Origin: Ruminococcus sp. UBA3665
GTDB taxonomy: Bacteria; Bacillota; Clostridia; Oscillospirales; Ruminococcaceae
Assembly (NCBI GenBank): GCA_002373165.1
Contig: DFJS01000085.1
Coordinates: forward strand, 1 to 21,338
Direction of reading: 5' to 3'
Length of the DNA: 21,338 bases
The first letter of the stretch is position 1, and each line of letters starts with the position of its first letter. Shown piece after piece: positions 7,388-15,426 of the stretch. The notes beneath the pieces were generated by a model. It made no database searches. It was not told where the DNA came from and was given only the letters and a program-made list of their open reading frames with translations. Both the position numbers and the translations under genes were made by a program.

Positions 7388-8718
7388 AGCGTTTGCTTAT
7401 CGCCGGAACAAATTCAGGATGCGGAAAAACCACTGTCACATGTGCCGTTCTGAAAGCTCTCACAGACAGGGGGCTTCTGGTGAATTCTTTCAAGTGCGGC
7501 CCTGATTATCTCGATACTATGATGCATGACAGAATCATTTCCGGTTCGGCGCGGAATCTCGACAGCTTTTTCTGTGATGAAAATACGCTCTGTTATCTGC
7601 TTGACAGAAATTGCGATATCGCCGTAATTGAGGGCGTTATGGGCTTCTATGACGGCTCGGAGGGTTCAGCGTATTCCGTTTCTGAAATCACGGAAACGCC
7701 TGTGATTCTGGTGATCGACTGCAAAGGCATGAGTGATTCCATCGGAGCAGTAATGCAGGGATTTTTAAATTTCAGAATTCCGAACCGTATCGCCGGCTTT
7801 ATTTTCAACCACCTGCCGGAAAAGCTGATTCCGCTTGCAAAGCATCTCTGCGATGAACTGCATACTGAATATTTCGGCTGTTTTCCGAAGCATTCCATCA
7901 CGCTGGAAAGCCGTCATCTGGGACTTGTCACAGCACAGGAAATTCAGGATTTTGATAACAAAATGCATCTTCTCAGCGAACTGGCAGAAAAATATCTCTG
8001 TCTGGAGAAAATGCTGTCTCTTCCGGATTTGCCTGTTCCGGCGTATCGGAAGCCGATGCTTCCGGAATCAGGTATTTCTCCGGTAATCGCTGTCGCAAGA
8101 GACAAGGCATTCTGTTTCTTGTACCGGGAAAATCTGGAATTATTAGAAAATCTTGGCTGTGAAATAAAATATTTTTCTCCTCTGGAAGATGATAAAATTC
8201 CCGAAGATGCTGACGGTCTGATTCTGCCGGGCGGTTATCCGGAATTGTATACAGAACAGCTTTCTGAAAATATCTCTATGCTTACGGATATCCGTCAGAA
8301 AATCAAATCCGGATTGCCCTGCATCGCAGAATGCGGAGGCTTTCTGTATCTGCATGAAAAGCTGAAAAATCCGGAAGGAAATTCTTTTCCGATGGCCGGA
8401 ATCTTTCCGGGTGAAGCCTACAGAACCAGCAAATTGCAGCGTTTCGGCTATCTTGTCATGACGGCCGAACAGGATAATCTGCTCTGTCAGAAAGGCGAAA
8501 TCCTCAAGGCACATGAATTCCATTACTGGGAAAGTCCCGACTGCGGAACGGCTTTCACAGCCCGTAAAAAAGATGGCAGATACTGGAAATGCTGTCACGT
8601 TTCTGATACTCTATATGCCGGATTTCCCCATCTGTATTTTTATGCAAATCCGGAAACTGCTGTCCGGTTCGTTCAGAAATGCGCGGAATATCAGTCAGAA
8701 AGAAGGCAAGCTCAATGA
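7384..8718 (+). CDS. cbiA: Cobyrinic acid a,c-diamide synthase CbiA
   Basis: ATP- and glutamine-dependent amidation of the a and c carboxylates of cobyrinate, cytoplasmic. The protein has 444 residues from ATG 7384. The N-terminal half is a dethiobiotin-synthetase-like ATPase with P-loop AGTNSGCGKTTVT, followed by FKCGPDYLDTMMH and EGVMGFYDG. The C-terminal half is a class I glutamine amidotransferase domain with LPGGYPELY and the nucleophile C317 in AECGGFLYL. A final HEFHYW and the last SHLYFYANP-like region complete it. An in-frame ATG at 7369 exists. However, GGGGGT at 7371-7376 sits 7 nt ahead of ATG 7384, and 7384 gives the ATGA overlap seen throughout this operon. Confidence 0.95.
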   Translation: MKRLLIAGTNSGCGKTTVTCAVLKALTDRGLLVNSFKCGPDYLDTMMHDRIISGSARNLDSFFCDENTLCYLLDRNCDIAVIEGVMGFYDGSEGSAYSVSEITETPVILVIDCKGMSDSIGAVMQGFLNFRIPNRIAGFIFNHLPEKLIPLAKHLCDELHTEYFGCFPKHSITLESRHLGLVTAQEIQDFDNKMHLLSELAEKYLCLEKMLSLPDLPVPAYRKPMLPESGISPVIAVARDKAFCFLYRENLELLENLGCEIKYFSPLEDDKIPEDADGLILPGGYPELYTEQLSENISMLTDIRQKIKSGLPCIAECGGFLYLHEKLKNPEGNSFPMAGIFPGEAYRTSKLQRFGYLVMTAEQDNLLCQKGEILKAHEFHYWESPDCGTAFTARKKDGRYWKCCHVSDTLYAGFPHLYFYANPETAVRFVQKCAEYQSERRQAQ

Positions 8719-9764
8719 ACAGAATTCAGAATATTCAGCCCCCGGATAAAACAGCATATTTTTCAGCTAAAAAAAGATGGGATTCTGTTGCAAAACCGCT
8801 CGGAAGCTTCGGCGAACTGGAACACATGATTCAGAAAATCGCAGCAATTCAGAATACAGATAATGTACAGATTGATAAAAGGACAGCTGTTGTATTCTGT
8901 GCTGATCATGGCGTTGTGCAGGAAGGCGTTACTCAGACCGGAAGCGAAGTCACTGCTGTCTGTGCGTATGCCATCGCGGATGGTACTTCTAATGTGAATG
9001 CAATTGCAGATGCCTGTCATGCGGATGTACTCGCTGTCGATATCGGTATGCTGACGGATGTGGAACATCCCCGACTGCTCCGAAAAAAAGTCGCTTACGG
9101 AACGGCGAATCTTGCAAAAGAACCGGCCATGACTCCGGAACAAACAGAAAAAGCCCTCTGCATCGGCATGGATATCGCCGAAGATTTGAAAAAACAAGGC
9201 GTTCAGCTTCTGATTACCGGAGAAATGGGAATCGGCAATACGACTCCGACCAGCGCACTTGCTTCTGTACTGCTGGATGCCTCCCCCCGTGAAGTCACAG
9301 GCAGAGGTGCAGGCTTATCAACAGAGGCTCTGGAACGGAAAATTCATGTGATTGAACAGGCAATTGCACTTCATCAGCCGGATAAAAAGCATCCGCTGGA
9401 TTTGCTTGCAAAGCTGGGCGGTCTGGAAATCGCCGGCATGACGGGTCTGTTCTTAGGCGGAGCGTATTATCAGATTCCGGTTGTGATTGACGGCGTGATT
9501 TCCGCCGTATCGGCAGTGCTTGCCTGTCAGCTGAATCCTCTCTGTGCAGAATATATGCTTCCGAGTCATGTTTCCGGAGAACCTTCCGGAAAACGTCTGC
9601 TTGAGATGATGCATCTGCATCCGGTGATTCATGCCGGATTACGGTTAGGAGAGGGAACAGGCGGACTGTTACTGCTCCCTCTGCTGGACAGTGCGCTTGC
9701 GCTGTACAGGAATTCCCATAAATTTGAAGATATTGCAATAGAAAGGTATACGGAACAATCATGA
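8715..9764 (+). CDS. cobT: Nicotinate-nucleotide:dimethylbenzimidazole phosphoribosyltransferase CobT
   Basis: Transfers phosphoribose from nicotinate mononucleotide to the lower-ligand base, forming the alpha-ribotide for the nucleotide loop. The 349-residue product has the CobT motifs in order: SLGSFGELEHM-like KPLGSFGELE near residue 25, FCADHGVVQEGVTQTGSEVT, GEMGIGNTTPTSAL, TGRGAGLS and, near the C-terminus, LRLGEGTGG with the presumed catalytic glutamate E313. ATG 8715 is preferred over the upstream in-frame ATG 8679: it has an AGAAGG site, makes the ATGA overlap with cbiA, and gives a family-like N-terminus. The gene does not tell which base is activated; no bluB or bza gene is in the window. 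Confidence 0.96.
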   Translation: MNRIQNIQPPDKTAYFSAKKRWDSVAKPLGSFGELEHMIQKIAAIQNTDNVQIDKRTAVVFCADHGVVQEGVTQTGSEVTAVCAYAIADGTSNVNAIADACHADVLAVDIGMLTDVEHPRLLRKKVAYGTANLAKEPAMTPEQTEKALCIGMDIAEDLKKQGVQLLITGEMGIGNTTPTSALASVLLDASPREVTGRGAGLSTEALERKIHVIEQAIALHQPDKKHPLDLLAKLGGLEIAGMTGLFLGGAYYQIPVVIDGVISAVSAVLACQLNPLCAEYMLPSHVSGEPSGKRLLEMMHLHPVIHAGLRLGEGTGGLLLLPLLDSALALYRNSHKFEDIAIERYTEQS

Positions 9765-10282
9765 TGATTTTGATTACTGGCGGTTCCAAATGCGGAAAAT
9801 CAAGTCTGGCAGAAAGACTTCTGCAAAATATTTCCAAAAATAAATATTATCTCGCGACTATGAAGCCATTCGGCGAAGATGCACATCAGGCTATCAGCCG
9901 CCACAGAGAAATGCGCAAAGCAAAAAATTTCATCACAATCGAACAGTATACTGATATTGATAAAATTCAGATTCCGGCGCATTCTGCCGTATTGCTCGAA
10001 TGCATGGGAAATCTGTGTGCAAATGAAATGTTCCGGGAGGATGAAATTTTTTATCCGGTTGAAAAAATCATCAGAAATCTGAAATTTCTTCATGCTATGA
10101 CGGATATGCTTGTTATCGTCACGAATGAAGTCGGCATGGACGGCATCAGTTATTCAGCCGGAACAATGCAGTATATCTCCGCCATGGCGGAACTGAATCA
10201 GAACATAGCTCAGATGGCCGATACTGTCATTGAATGTGTCTGCGGAATTCCGCTTGTCATCAAAGGAGAAATTCCATGCTGA
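9761..10282 (+). CDS. cobU: CobU-type adenosylcobinamide kinase/guanylyltransferase, variant
   Basis: Expected to phosphorylate adenosylcobinamide and attach GMP, giving AdoCbi-GDP for CobS. The 173-residue protein is close to the usual length of about 180. It has P-loop GGSKCGKS (7-14), a histidine at residue 48 in SRHREMR that aligns with the guanylylated His46 of Salmonella CobU, an LLECMGNL strand (78-85), and VTNEVGM (120-126). Downstream it departs from the family: the usual GIVPENRLARxFRDxxG loop is replaced by DGISYSAGTMQYISAMAEL (127-145), losing the conserved arginines. The C-terminal CGIPLVIKG is normal. A short second CobU-like protein that keeps the missing loop is encoded just after cobS. 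The family call is firm; whether both activities remain is open. Confidence 0.87.
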   Translation: MMILITGGSKCGKSSLAERLLQNISKNKYYLATMKPFGEDAHQAISRHREMRKAKNFITIEQYTDIDKIQIPAHSAVLLECMGNLCANEMFREDEIFYPVEKIIRNLKFLHAMTDMLVIVTNEVGMDGISYSAGTMQYISAMAELNQNIAQMADTVIECVCGIPLVIKGEIPC

Positions 10283-11049
10283 AATCATTATGTTCTGCAT
10301 TTTTGATGTATTCCAGAATTCCAATGCCGGAAATAGAATGGAAAGAAGAAAACCGCAGATATGCATTATGTTTCTTTCCGCTGATTGGCGCAGTGATCGG
10401 AGTGATATTATTATTCTGGAAATGGCTTTGTTTCCGGCTGAATATCGGACAGATGCTGTTCGCAGTGATTTCCGTCTGGATTCCGGTGCTGATTACCGGG
10501 GGAATTCATCTTGACGGCTTCTGCGATGTCACGGATGCGGAATCTTCCTATGCATCAAGAGAAAGAAAGCTCGAAATTCTGTCAGATTCGCATATCGGCG
10601 CATTTGCCGTGATGTATCTGGGAATTTATCTGCTGTTGCAGACCGGATTCTATACAGAAGTGGATTCTGTACAGACCGCCGGAATCATCAGCAGTGGATT
10701 CATACTTTCCAGAGCGTTGAGCGGACTTTCTGCCGTGCTGTTCAAATCAGCGAAAAAACAAGGCACTCTGCAAAGTTTTGTACTTCCGGCGCATCGGAAT
10801 ATTACAGTCATAACGCTTGTTATGATAATCCTATTATCCTGTGCCGGAATGATGCTGATTTCGCCATTGCAGGGAATCAGCTGTATAATAATTTCTCTGC
10901 TGATATTTTTATATTACAGAAAATTTGCCTATAAAACTTTCGGAGGCATCACGGGCGATACTGCCGGCTGGTTTCTCCAGATTTGTGAACTGGGAATTCT
11001 GGCATCAGCAGTGCTGTCAGAGAAAATCATGGAGGTATTTCGGATATGA
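10276..11049 (+). CDS. cobS: Adenosylcobinamide-GDP ribazoletransferase (cobalamin synthase) CobS
   Basis: An integral membrane enzyme that joins AdoCbi-GDP and alpha-ribazole(-5'-phosphate), the last assembly step. At 257 residues it has the normal length. The acidic Mg-binding segment GGIHLDGFCDVTDA (75-88) and SDSHIGAF (103-110) are the CobS signature. The rest is about six hydrophobic segments (for example 32-49, 59-74 and 108-118), ending with FGGITGDTAGWFLQICEL. ATG 10276 follows AAAGGAGAA (10262-10270) at good spacing and overlaps the cobU stop by 7 nt. An earlier in-frame ATG at 10234 would add 14 residues atypical of CobS and is rejected. The next gene starts within its stop (ATGA). 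Confidence 0.94.
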   Translation: MLKSLCSAFLMYSRIPMPEIEWKEENRRYALCFFPLIGAVIGVILLFWKWLCFRLNIGQMLFAVISVWIPVLITGGIHLDGFCDVTDAESSYASRERKLEILSDSHIGAFAVMYLGIYLLLQTGFYTEVDSVQTAGIISSGFILSRALSGLSAVLFKSAKKQGTLQSFVLPAHRNITVITLVMIILLSCAGMMLISPLQGISCIIISLLIFLYYRKFAYKTFGGITGDTAGWFLQICELGILASAVLSEKIMEVFRI

Positions 11050-11432
11050 TACTTGTCATCGGCGGCGCACATGCCGGGAAAACAGAATTTGTAAAAAAAC
11101 ACTTCAATCTGTCAGAGAGTGATATTCTTGATGCTTCTGAAAATCAAAATTTTCAGAATGCAAAATGCATCCGGAATTATCATATCTTGATTCAGAAACT
11201 TTGTGAAGAAAATGCTGACCCTCTGGCATTTACGGAACGGCTGATGCAGGAAAATCCGGACTGTATTGTCATCACAAATGAAATCGGATGCGGAATCGTG
11301 CCGATAGATAAATCAGAACGGCTCTGGCGCGAGGCCTGCGGAAAATCTTCCTGTCTGCTTGCGGAACGCGCCGAAAAAGTAATCCGGATGCTCTGCGGAA
11401 TTCCGGCAGTCATCAAAGGAAAATGCCTGTGA
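11046..11432 (+). CDS. Short CobU-like protein (second copy, lacks the guanylylation region)
   Basis: A 128-residue protein that looks like CobU with its middle removed. It keeps an N-terminal P-loop (GGAHAGKTEF, 6-15) and the C-terminal half: VITNEIGCGIVPIDKSERLWREACG (75-99) and CGIPAVIKG (117-125). Canonical CobU has about 180 residues. The part carrying the guanylylated histidine and the LL(D/E)C strand is absent or replaced by an unrelated segment (about 28-60). It retains the GIVP loop and arginines that the upstream CobU lacks. The two share the ending CGIP-VIKG, suggesting duplication and divergence. The role is unknown: it may be a kinase-only enzyme, a subunit completing CobU, or a nucleotide-binding regulator. 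It is intact, in frame and tightly packed between cobS and cobC, so it is not a pseudogene by appearance. Confidence 0.8.
   Translation: MILVIGGAHAGKTEFVKKHFNLSESDILDASENQNFQNAKCIRNYHILIQKLCEENADPLAFTERLMQENPDCIVITNEIGCGIVPIDKSERLWREACGKSSCLLAERAEKVIRMLCGIPAVIKGKCL
11415..11420 (+). promoter_or_regulatory. Ribosome binding site of the cobC-like gene
   Basis: AAAGGA lies only 2 nt before ATG 11423 but 8 nt before an in-frame GTG at 11429. The GTG would overlap the previous stop as GTGA, matching the 4-base overlaps of the operon, and give an MKLIFIRHG N-terminus. The spacing favours GTG 11429; start-codon strength favours ATG 11423. Confidence 0.45.
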
Positions 11433-11974
11433 AGCTGATTTTCATCCGTCACGGAAGTACTAAGGGAAATCTGGAACATCGCTATATCGGCAGAACTGAC
11501 GAAGCTCTCTGTCCGGAGGGAATCGCCGTTCTGAAAAAAAGAAGTTATCCCGATTGTGATAAGATTCTTGTCAGTCCGCTGAAACGCTGTATCCAGACGG
11601 CCAAAATTCTCCGTCCGGAACAGAAAATGCAGATTGTTCCGGATTTCCGTGAATGCGATTTCGGCGATTTCGAGGGGAAAAATTATCAGGAACTGAATCA
11701 GAATCCGTTATATCAGCAATGGATTGATTCCGGTGGAATGATGCCTTTCCCGAACGGCGAACATCCGCAGGAATTCCGGGAACGCTGTGTGAAAGCTTTT
11801 CTGGAAACTCTGCCGGATTCCGGAAGAATCGCCTATATCATCCACGGCGGAACAATCATGTCAATTTTATCCTGTTTTGCAGGCGGAAATTATTATGATT
11901 ATCAGATTCCGAACGGCGCAGGATATCTGACTGAATGGTCAGGAAATAAAATCAAAATTCTGGAGGAACTATGA
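11423..11974 (+). CDS. cobC: Histidine phosphatase, probable alpha-ribazole phosphatase CobC
   Basis: Predicted to remove the 5'-phosphate from alpha-ribazole-phosphate (or from cobalamin-5'-phosphate) at the end of nucleotide loop assembly. The 183-residue protein belongs to the phosphoglycerate-mutase-like phosphatases. It has the phosphohistidine motif FIRHGSTKGN (H10), SPLKRCIQTA with R55, the acid residue in FRECDFGDFEG (E77), and the second histidine in YIIHGGTIMS (H141). The broad family has many substrates; the cobalamin assignment comes from its place between cobS, the CobU-like gene and cbiB. The start may be GTG 11429 rather than ATG 11423, a two-residue difference. The stop overlaps cbiB as ATGA. 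Confidence 0.88.
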   Translation: MPVKLIFIRHGSTKGNLEHRYIGRTDEALCPEGIAVLKKRSYPDCDKILVSPLKRCIQTAKILRPEQKMQIVPDFRECDFGDFEGKNYQELNQNPLYQQWIDSGGMMPFPNGEHPQEFRERCVKAFLETLPDSGRIAYIIHGGTIMSILSCFAGGNYYDYQIPNGAGYLTEWSGNKIKILEEL

Positions 11975-12936
11975 ACTATCTGATTCCGGCACTGCCGTTA
12001 TTGCTTGGCTTTGCGCTTGATGCCATCTTCGGCGACCCGTATTCGATGCCGCATCCCGTCCGGCTGATTGGCAATCTGATTGCTTATCTGGAAAAACAGG
12101 TCAGAAAGCATTTTCAGAATCTTCGTATTGGCGGAACGGTTTTAGCAATGATTGTCATAGTATGTTCGGCAGGGATTCCGGCGGTTTTGCTGATGATTTG
12201 TTATCATATCCATCTGATTCCGGGGATTCTGGCGGAAAGCATTCTGTGTTATTATATGCTCGCGGCTCGCTGTCTGTGTGATGAGAGTATGAAAGTCTAC
12301 AGAGCATTTCAGAATCATGATACTGAATCCGCAAGAAAAGCCGTTTCCATGATTGTCGGCAGAGATACCGCCGTTCTGGATGATGCCGGCATTATCCGTG
12401 CCGCTGTCGAAACGGTTGCCGAAAATACTTCTGACGGCGTGACTGCTCCGCTGTTCTATATGGCTCTTGGCGGAGCAGTCGGCGGATGCTTCTATAAAGC
12501 CGTCAATACGATGGATTCCATGCTTGGCTACCGGAATGAAAAATATATCAATATCGGCAGATTTCCGGCGAAATTAGATGATATTCTGAATTTTATCCCT
12601 TCCAGATTTACCGCATTCCTGATGATTGCCGTCTGTCCGGTTCTGAAACTGGATATGAAAAATGCTTATCGCATCTGGAAACGTGACAGAAGAAAACATG
12701 CAAGTCCGAATTCCGCACAAACGGAATCTGCCTGTGCCGGAGCACTTCATATCCGGCTCGCCGGAGATGCGTATTATTTCGGCGAACTGCATAAAAAAGA
12801 CTATATCGGCGATGATGACCGCCCTGTCGAAAATGAAGATATTCGCCGGACAAATCGGCTGATGTATCTGACATCCGTACTGATGCTGATTGTCGCCGTC
12901 ATCATCAGAATTCTGATTTTCGGGAGGCTATTATGA
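11971..12936 (+). CDS. cbiB: Adenosylcobinamide-phosphate synthase CbiB
   Basis: A membrane enzyme that condenses cobyric acid with aminopropanol (phosphate) to form cobinamide (phosphate). The 321-residue protein has the CbiB signatures DAIFGDPYSMPHPVRLIG (17-34), GRDTAVLDDAGIIRAAVETVAENTSDGVTAP (130-160) and KAVNTMDSMLGYRNEKY (176-192). A late LAGDAYYFGE region follows. Hydrophobic segments at about 2-16, 55-90, 162-176 and the C-terminal 300-318 fit a polytopic protein. It lies directly before cobD, whose product makes the aminopropanol phosphate it uses. Overlaps with both neighbours are ATGA. It should not be confused with cobD, since CbiB is called CobD in aerobic nomenclature. Confidence 0.95.
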   Translation: MNYLIPALPLLLGFALDAIFGDPYSMPHPVRLIGNLIAYLEKQVRKHFQNLRIGGTVLAMIVIVCSAGIPAVLLMICYHIHLIPGILAESILCYYMLAARCLCDESMKVYRAFQNHDTESARKAVSMIVGRDTAVLDDAGIIRAAVETVAENTSDGVTAPLFYMALGGAVGGCFYKAVNTMDSMLGYRNEKYINIGRFPAKLDDILNFIPSRFTAFLMIAVCPVLKLDMKNAYRIWKRDRRKHASPNSAQTESACAGALHIRLAGDAYYFGELHKKDYIGDDDRPVENEDIRRTNRLMYLTSVLMLIVAVIIRILIFGRLL

Positions 12937-13964
12937 TAACTGAACAGCACGGAGGAAATATTTTCGCAAATCCGGTACAGTATGATTTTTCTGCGAATCT
13001 GAATCCTCTGGGATTGCCGGAATCCGTCCGTCAAGCCGTTTTTGATCATTCTGATTTATGGGAGCATTATCCTGACCCATACTGTACAGATTTAAGAAAA
13101 GCAATTTCAAAATCTGAACATTATCCGGCAGAAAAGATAATCTGCGGAAACGGCGCGGATGATTTGCTTTATCGGATTGTACAGGCATTCCGTCCGGAAA
13201 AAGCTCTGATTTGTGCGCCGACGTTCGGAGAATATCAAAAAGCCTTGACTGAGAATCAATGTTCCGTGACTGAATATCTGCTCGATGAGAAAAATAATTT
13301 TTTATTGACTAATAAATTTCTGAATGTTCTCACACCTGGTACAGATATGCTGATTCTGTGTCATCCGAACAATCCGACAGGCAGATGCATTCCGGCGGAA
13401 CTGCTCGGCAGAATCGCGGAAATCTGCAATGATAATAAAATTTTATTGCTCTGTGATGAATGTTTTCTGGATTTCGTTCCGGATAGTATCAGCATTCGGA
13501 ACTTCATGCATGAAAATATCATCATTCTGAAAGCGTTCACGAAAATTTATGCGATGCCGGGGCTTCGGCTCGGTTATGCGCTGACCGGAAGTCTGGAACA
13601 TGCTGGGAAAATTCAGCAGACCGGGCAGTTCTGGAGCGTTTCTGCTCCGGCACAGACTGCCGGCATCTCGGCTCTGAAAGAAAAAAATTATATCAGAGAT
13701 ACTCTGAAACTGATTCCGCAGGAACGGGAATTTCTGCAAAATTCGCTCTCTGAATTAAAAATAAAATATTATCCGTCTAATGCGAATTTTATTCTGTTCC
13801 GTGCCGAATCAAATCTGAAAGCAAAACTGCTCTCCGAAAAAATTCTGATTCGGGAGTGTTCCAATTATACCGGACTGGATGATACTTATTACAGAATTGC
13901 CGTCCGGAATCATCAGGAAAATCAAGTGCTGATTTCCGCACTCAGGAGGTGTTTGCATGGCTAA
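12933..13964 (+). CDS. cobD: L-threonine-O-3-phosphate decarboxylase CobD
   Basis: A PLP-dependent enzyme making (R)-1-amino-2-propanol phosphate from threonine phosphate for CbiB. The 343-residue protein has fold-type I aminotransferase features: HGGNIF and DFSANLNPLGLP at the N-terminus, NPNNPTG-like HPNNPTGR in the middle, DECFLDF, and the Schiff-base lysine K204 in KAFTKIYAMPGLRLGYA. HisC-type aminotransferases are close relatives. The N-terminal DFSANLNPLG pattern and the placement between cbiB and cbiP favour CobD. The PduX-type kinase that would supply threonine phosphate is not seen here. It overlaps cbiP by 8 nt, and its 3' end carries the strong AGGAGG (13944-13949) that serves cbiP. 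Confidence 0.93.
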   Translation: MITEQHGGNIFANPVQYDFSANLNPLGLPESVRQAVFDHSDLWEHYPDPYCTDLRKAISKSEHYPAEKIICGNGADDLLYRIVQAFRPEKALICAPTFGEYQKALTENQCSVTEYLLDEKNNFLLTNKFLNVLTPGTDMLILCHPNNPTGRCIPAELLGRIAEICNDNKILLLCDECFLDFVPDSISIRNFMHENIIILKAFTKIYAMPGLRLGYALTGSLEHAGKIQQTGQFWSVSAPAQTAGISALKEKNYIRDTLKLIPQEREFLQNSLSELKIKYYPSNANFILFRAESNLKAKLLSEKILIRECSNYTGLDDTYYRIAVRNHQENQVLISALRRCLHG

Positions 13965-15426
13965 AGTCATCATGTTGCAGGGGACAATGTCGAATGTCGG
14001 AAAAAGCTTTCTGACAGCCGGACTTTGCAGAATCTTCATGCAGGACGGCTATGCCTGTGCGCCGTTCAAATCGCAGAATATGGCTTTAAATTCTTACATT
14101 ACAGAGGACGGTTCCGAAATCGGCAGAGCGCAGGCAATGCAGGCGGAAGCCGCTGAAATCAGGCCGTCTGTGCTGATGAATCCGGTACTGCTTAAGCCGA
14201 CGACAGATATCGGCTCGCAGGTAATCGTGAACGGCAGAGTTCTGGGAAATATGACGGCTTCTGAATATTTCCGGTACAGAAAAGAACTCATTCCGGAAAT
14301 TATGACAGCATATCAGAAACTGGCTTCACAGCATGATATTATCGTCATCGAGGGCGCAGGCAGTCCGGCAGAACTGAATCTCAACAGAGATGATATTGTC
14401 AATATGGGGCTTGCAAAGCTGGTGAAATCGCCGGTTCTGCTGATCGGCGATATCGATAGGGGAGGGGTATTCGCACAGCTTCTGGGAACGCTGCACCTCT
14501 TGGAACCTGAAGAACATGCTCTTGTAAAAGGCATGATTGTGAATCAGTTTCGCGGAGACAGAACACTGTTTTCGGACGGTGTAAAAATTTTAGAAGAAAA
14601 ATCCGGTATTCCGGTGCTGGGAGTCGTGCCGTATACGGATATTGATATCGAGGACGAAGACAGCCTTTCTCATAAACTGAATCAGAATATAAATCATAAT
14701 CTGATTGATATTGCCGTGCTTCATCTGCCGAGGATCTCAAACTTTACGGATTTTGATGTTTTTTCGCAGTATGAAGGCGTTTCAGTCCGGTATGTCCGGA
14801 AATATACAGAACTCGGAAATCCGGATTTCATCATCATTCCCGGCACAAAAAGCACTATCTCCGATATGCGCTGGATGCGTGAATCCGGTATGGAAACGGC
14901 TGTCAGGAAATGCGTATCAAGAGGAATTCCGTTATTCGGCATCTGCGGAGGATATCAGATGCTTGGCGAATCCGTCTCCGACCCTGACTGTACCGAAAAC
15001 GGCGGAACGATTGCCGGAATGTCCCTGCTTTCCAGAAAGACAGTATTCGCCGGAGAAAAACAGCAGATTCAGATACAAGGCAGATTTAATCAGATTTCCG
15101 GGTTCTGGGAATTTCTTTCCGGAGCAGAATTTTCGGGATATGAAATTCATCTCGGCAGAACCGAACAGCCGGAACAGCCTCTGACAACCTGCGGAGGAGC
15201 TTATTCCGGCACAGTCGCCGGATGCTATGTACACGGCATTTTCGACAGTGCTGATGTTTCCGGCAGAATCATCAAACAACTCTATGCGCGAAAGGGGGTG
15301 GTCTATCATGGACAAGTCACCGACCGCCGGACCTATAAAGAACAGCAGTTCGATTTGCTGGCAGATACCGTCCGGCGCAGTCTCGATATGAATAAAATTT
15401 ATCAGATTTTACAGGAGGGCTTATGA
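13957..15426 (+). CDS. cbiP: Cobyric acid synthase CbiP
   Basis: Glutamine- and ATP-dependent amidation of the b, d, e and g carboxylates of adenosylcobyrinic a,c-diamide. The 489-residue protein starts with VIMLQGTMSNVGKSFLTAGL (P-loop-like) and FKSQNMALNSYIT. It continues with EGAGSPAELNL and IGDIDRGGVFAQLLGT, and carries a glutamine amidotransferase domain with the nucleophile C330 in FGICGGYQML. The C-terminal AGCYVHGIFD supplies the histidine of the triad. These separate it clearly from CbiA. AGGAGG sits 7 nt ahead of ATG 13957, one of the best ribosome sites in the operon. It ends with ATGA into cbiC. Confidence 0.96.
   Translation: MAKVIMLQGTMSNVGKSFLTAGLCRIFMQDGYACAPFKSQNMALNSYITEDGSEIGRAQAMQAEAAEIRPSVLMNPVLLKPTTDIGSQVIVNGRVLGNMTASEYFRYRKELIPEIMTAYQKLASQHDIIVIEGAGSPAELNLNRDDIVNMGLAKLVKSPVLLIGDIDRGGVFAQLLGTLHLLEPEEHALVKGMIVNQFRGDRTLFSDGVKILEEKSGIPVLGVVPYTDIDIEDEDSLSHKLNQNINHNLIDIAVLHLPRISNFTDFDVFSQYEGVSVRYVRKYTELGNPDFIIIPGTKSTISDMRWMRESGMETAVRKCVSRGIPLFGICGGYQMLGESVSDPDCTENGGTIAGMSLLSRKTVFAGEKQQIQIQGRFNQISGFWEFLSGAEFSGYEIHLGRTEQPEQPLTTCGGAYSGTVAGCYVHGIFDSADVSGRIIKQLYARKGVVYHGQVTDRRTYKEQQFDLLADTVRRSLDMNKIYQILQEGL

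Noticed and set aside
10234..10275. Longer CobS start at 10234
   Set aside because: It lacks its own good ribosome site and adds 14 non-family residues; AAAGGAGAA precedes ATG 10276.
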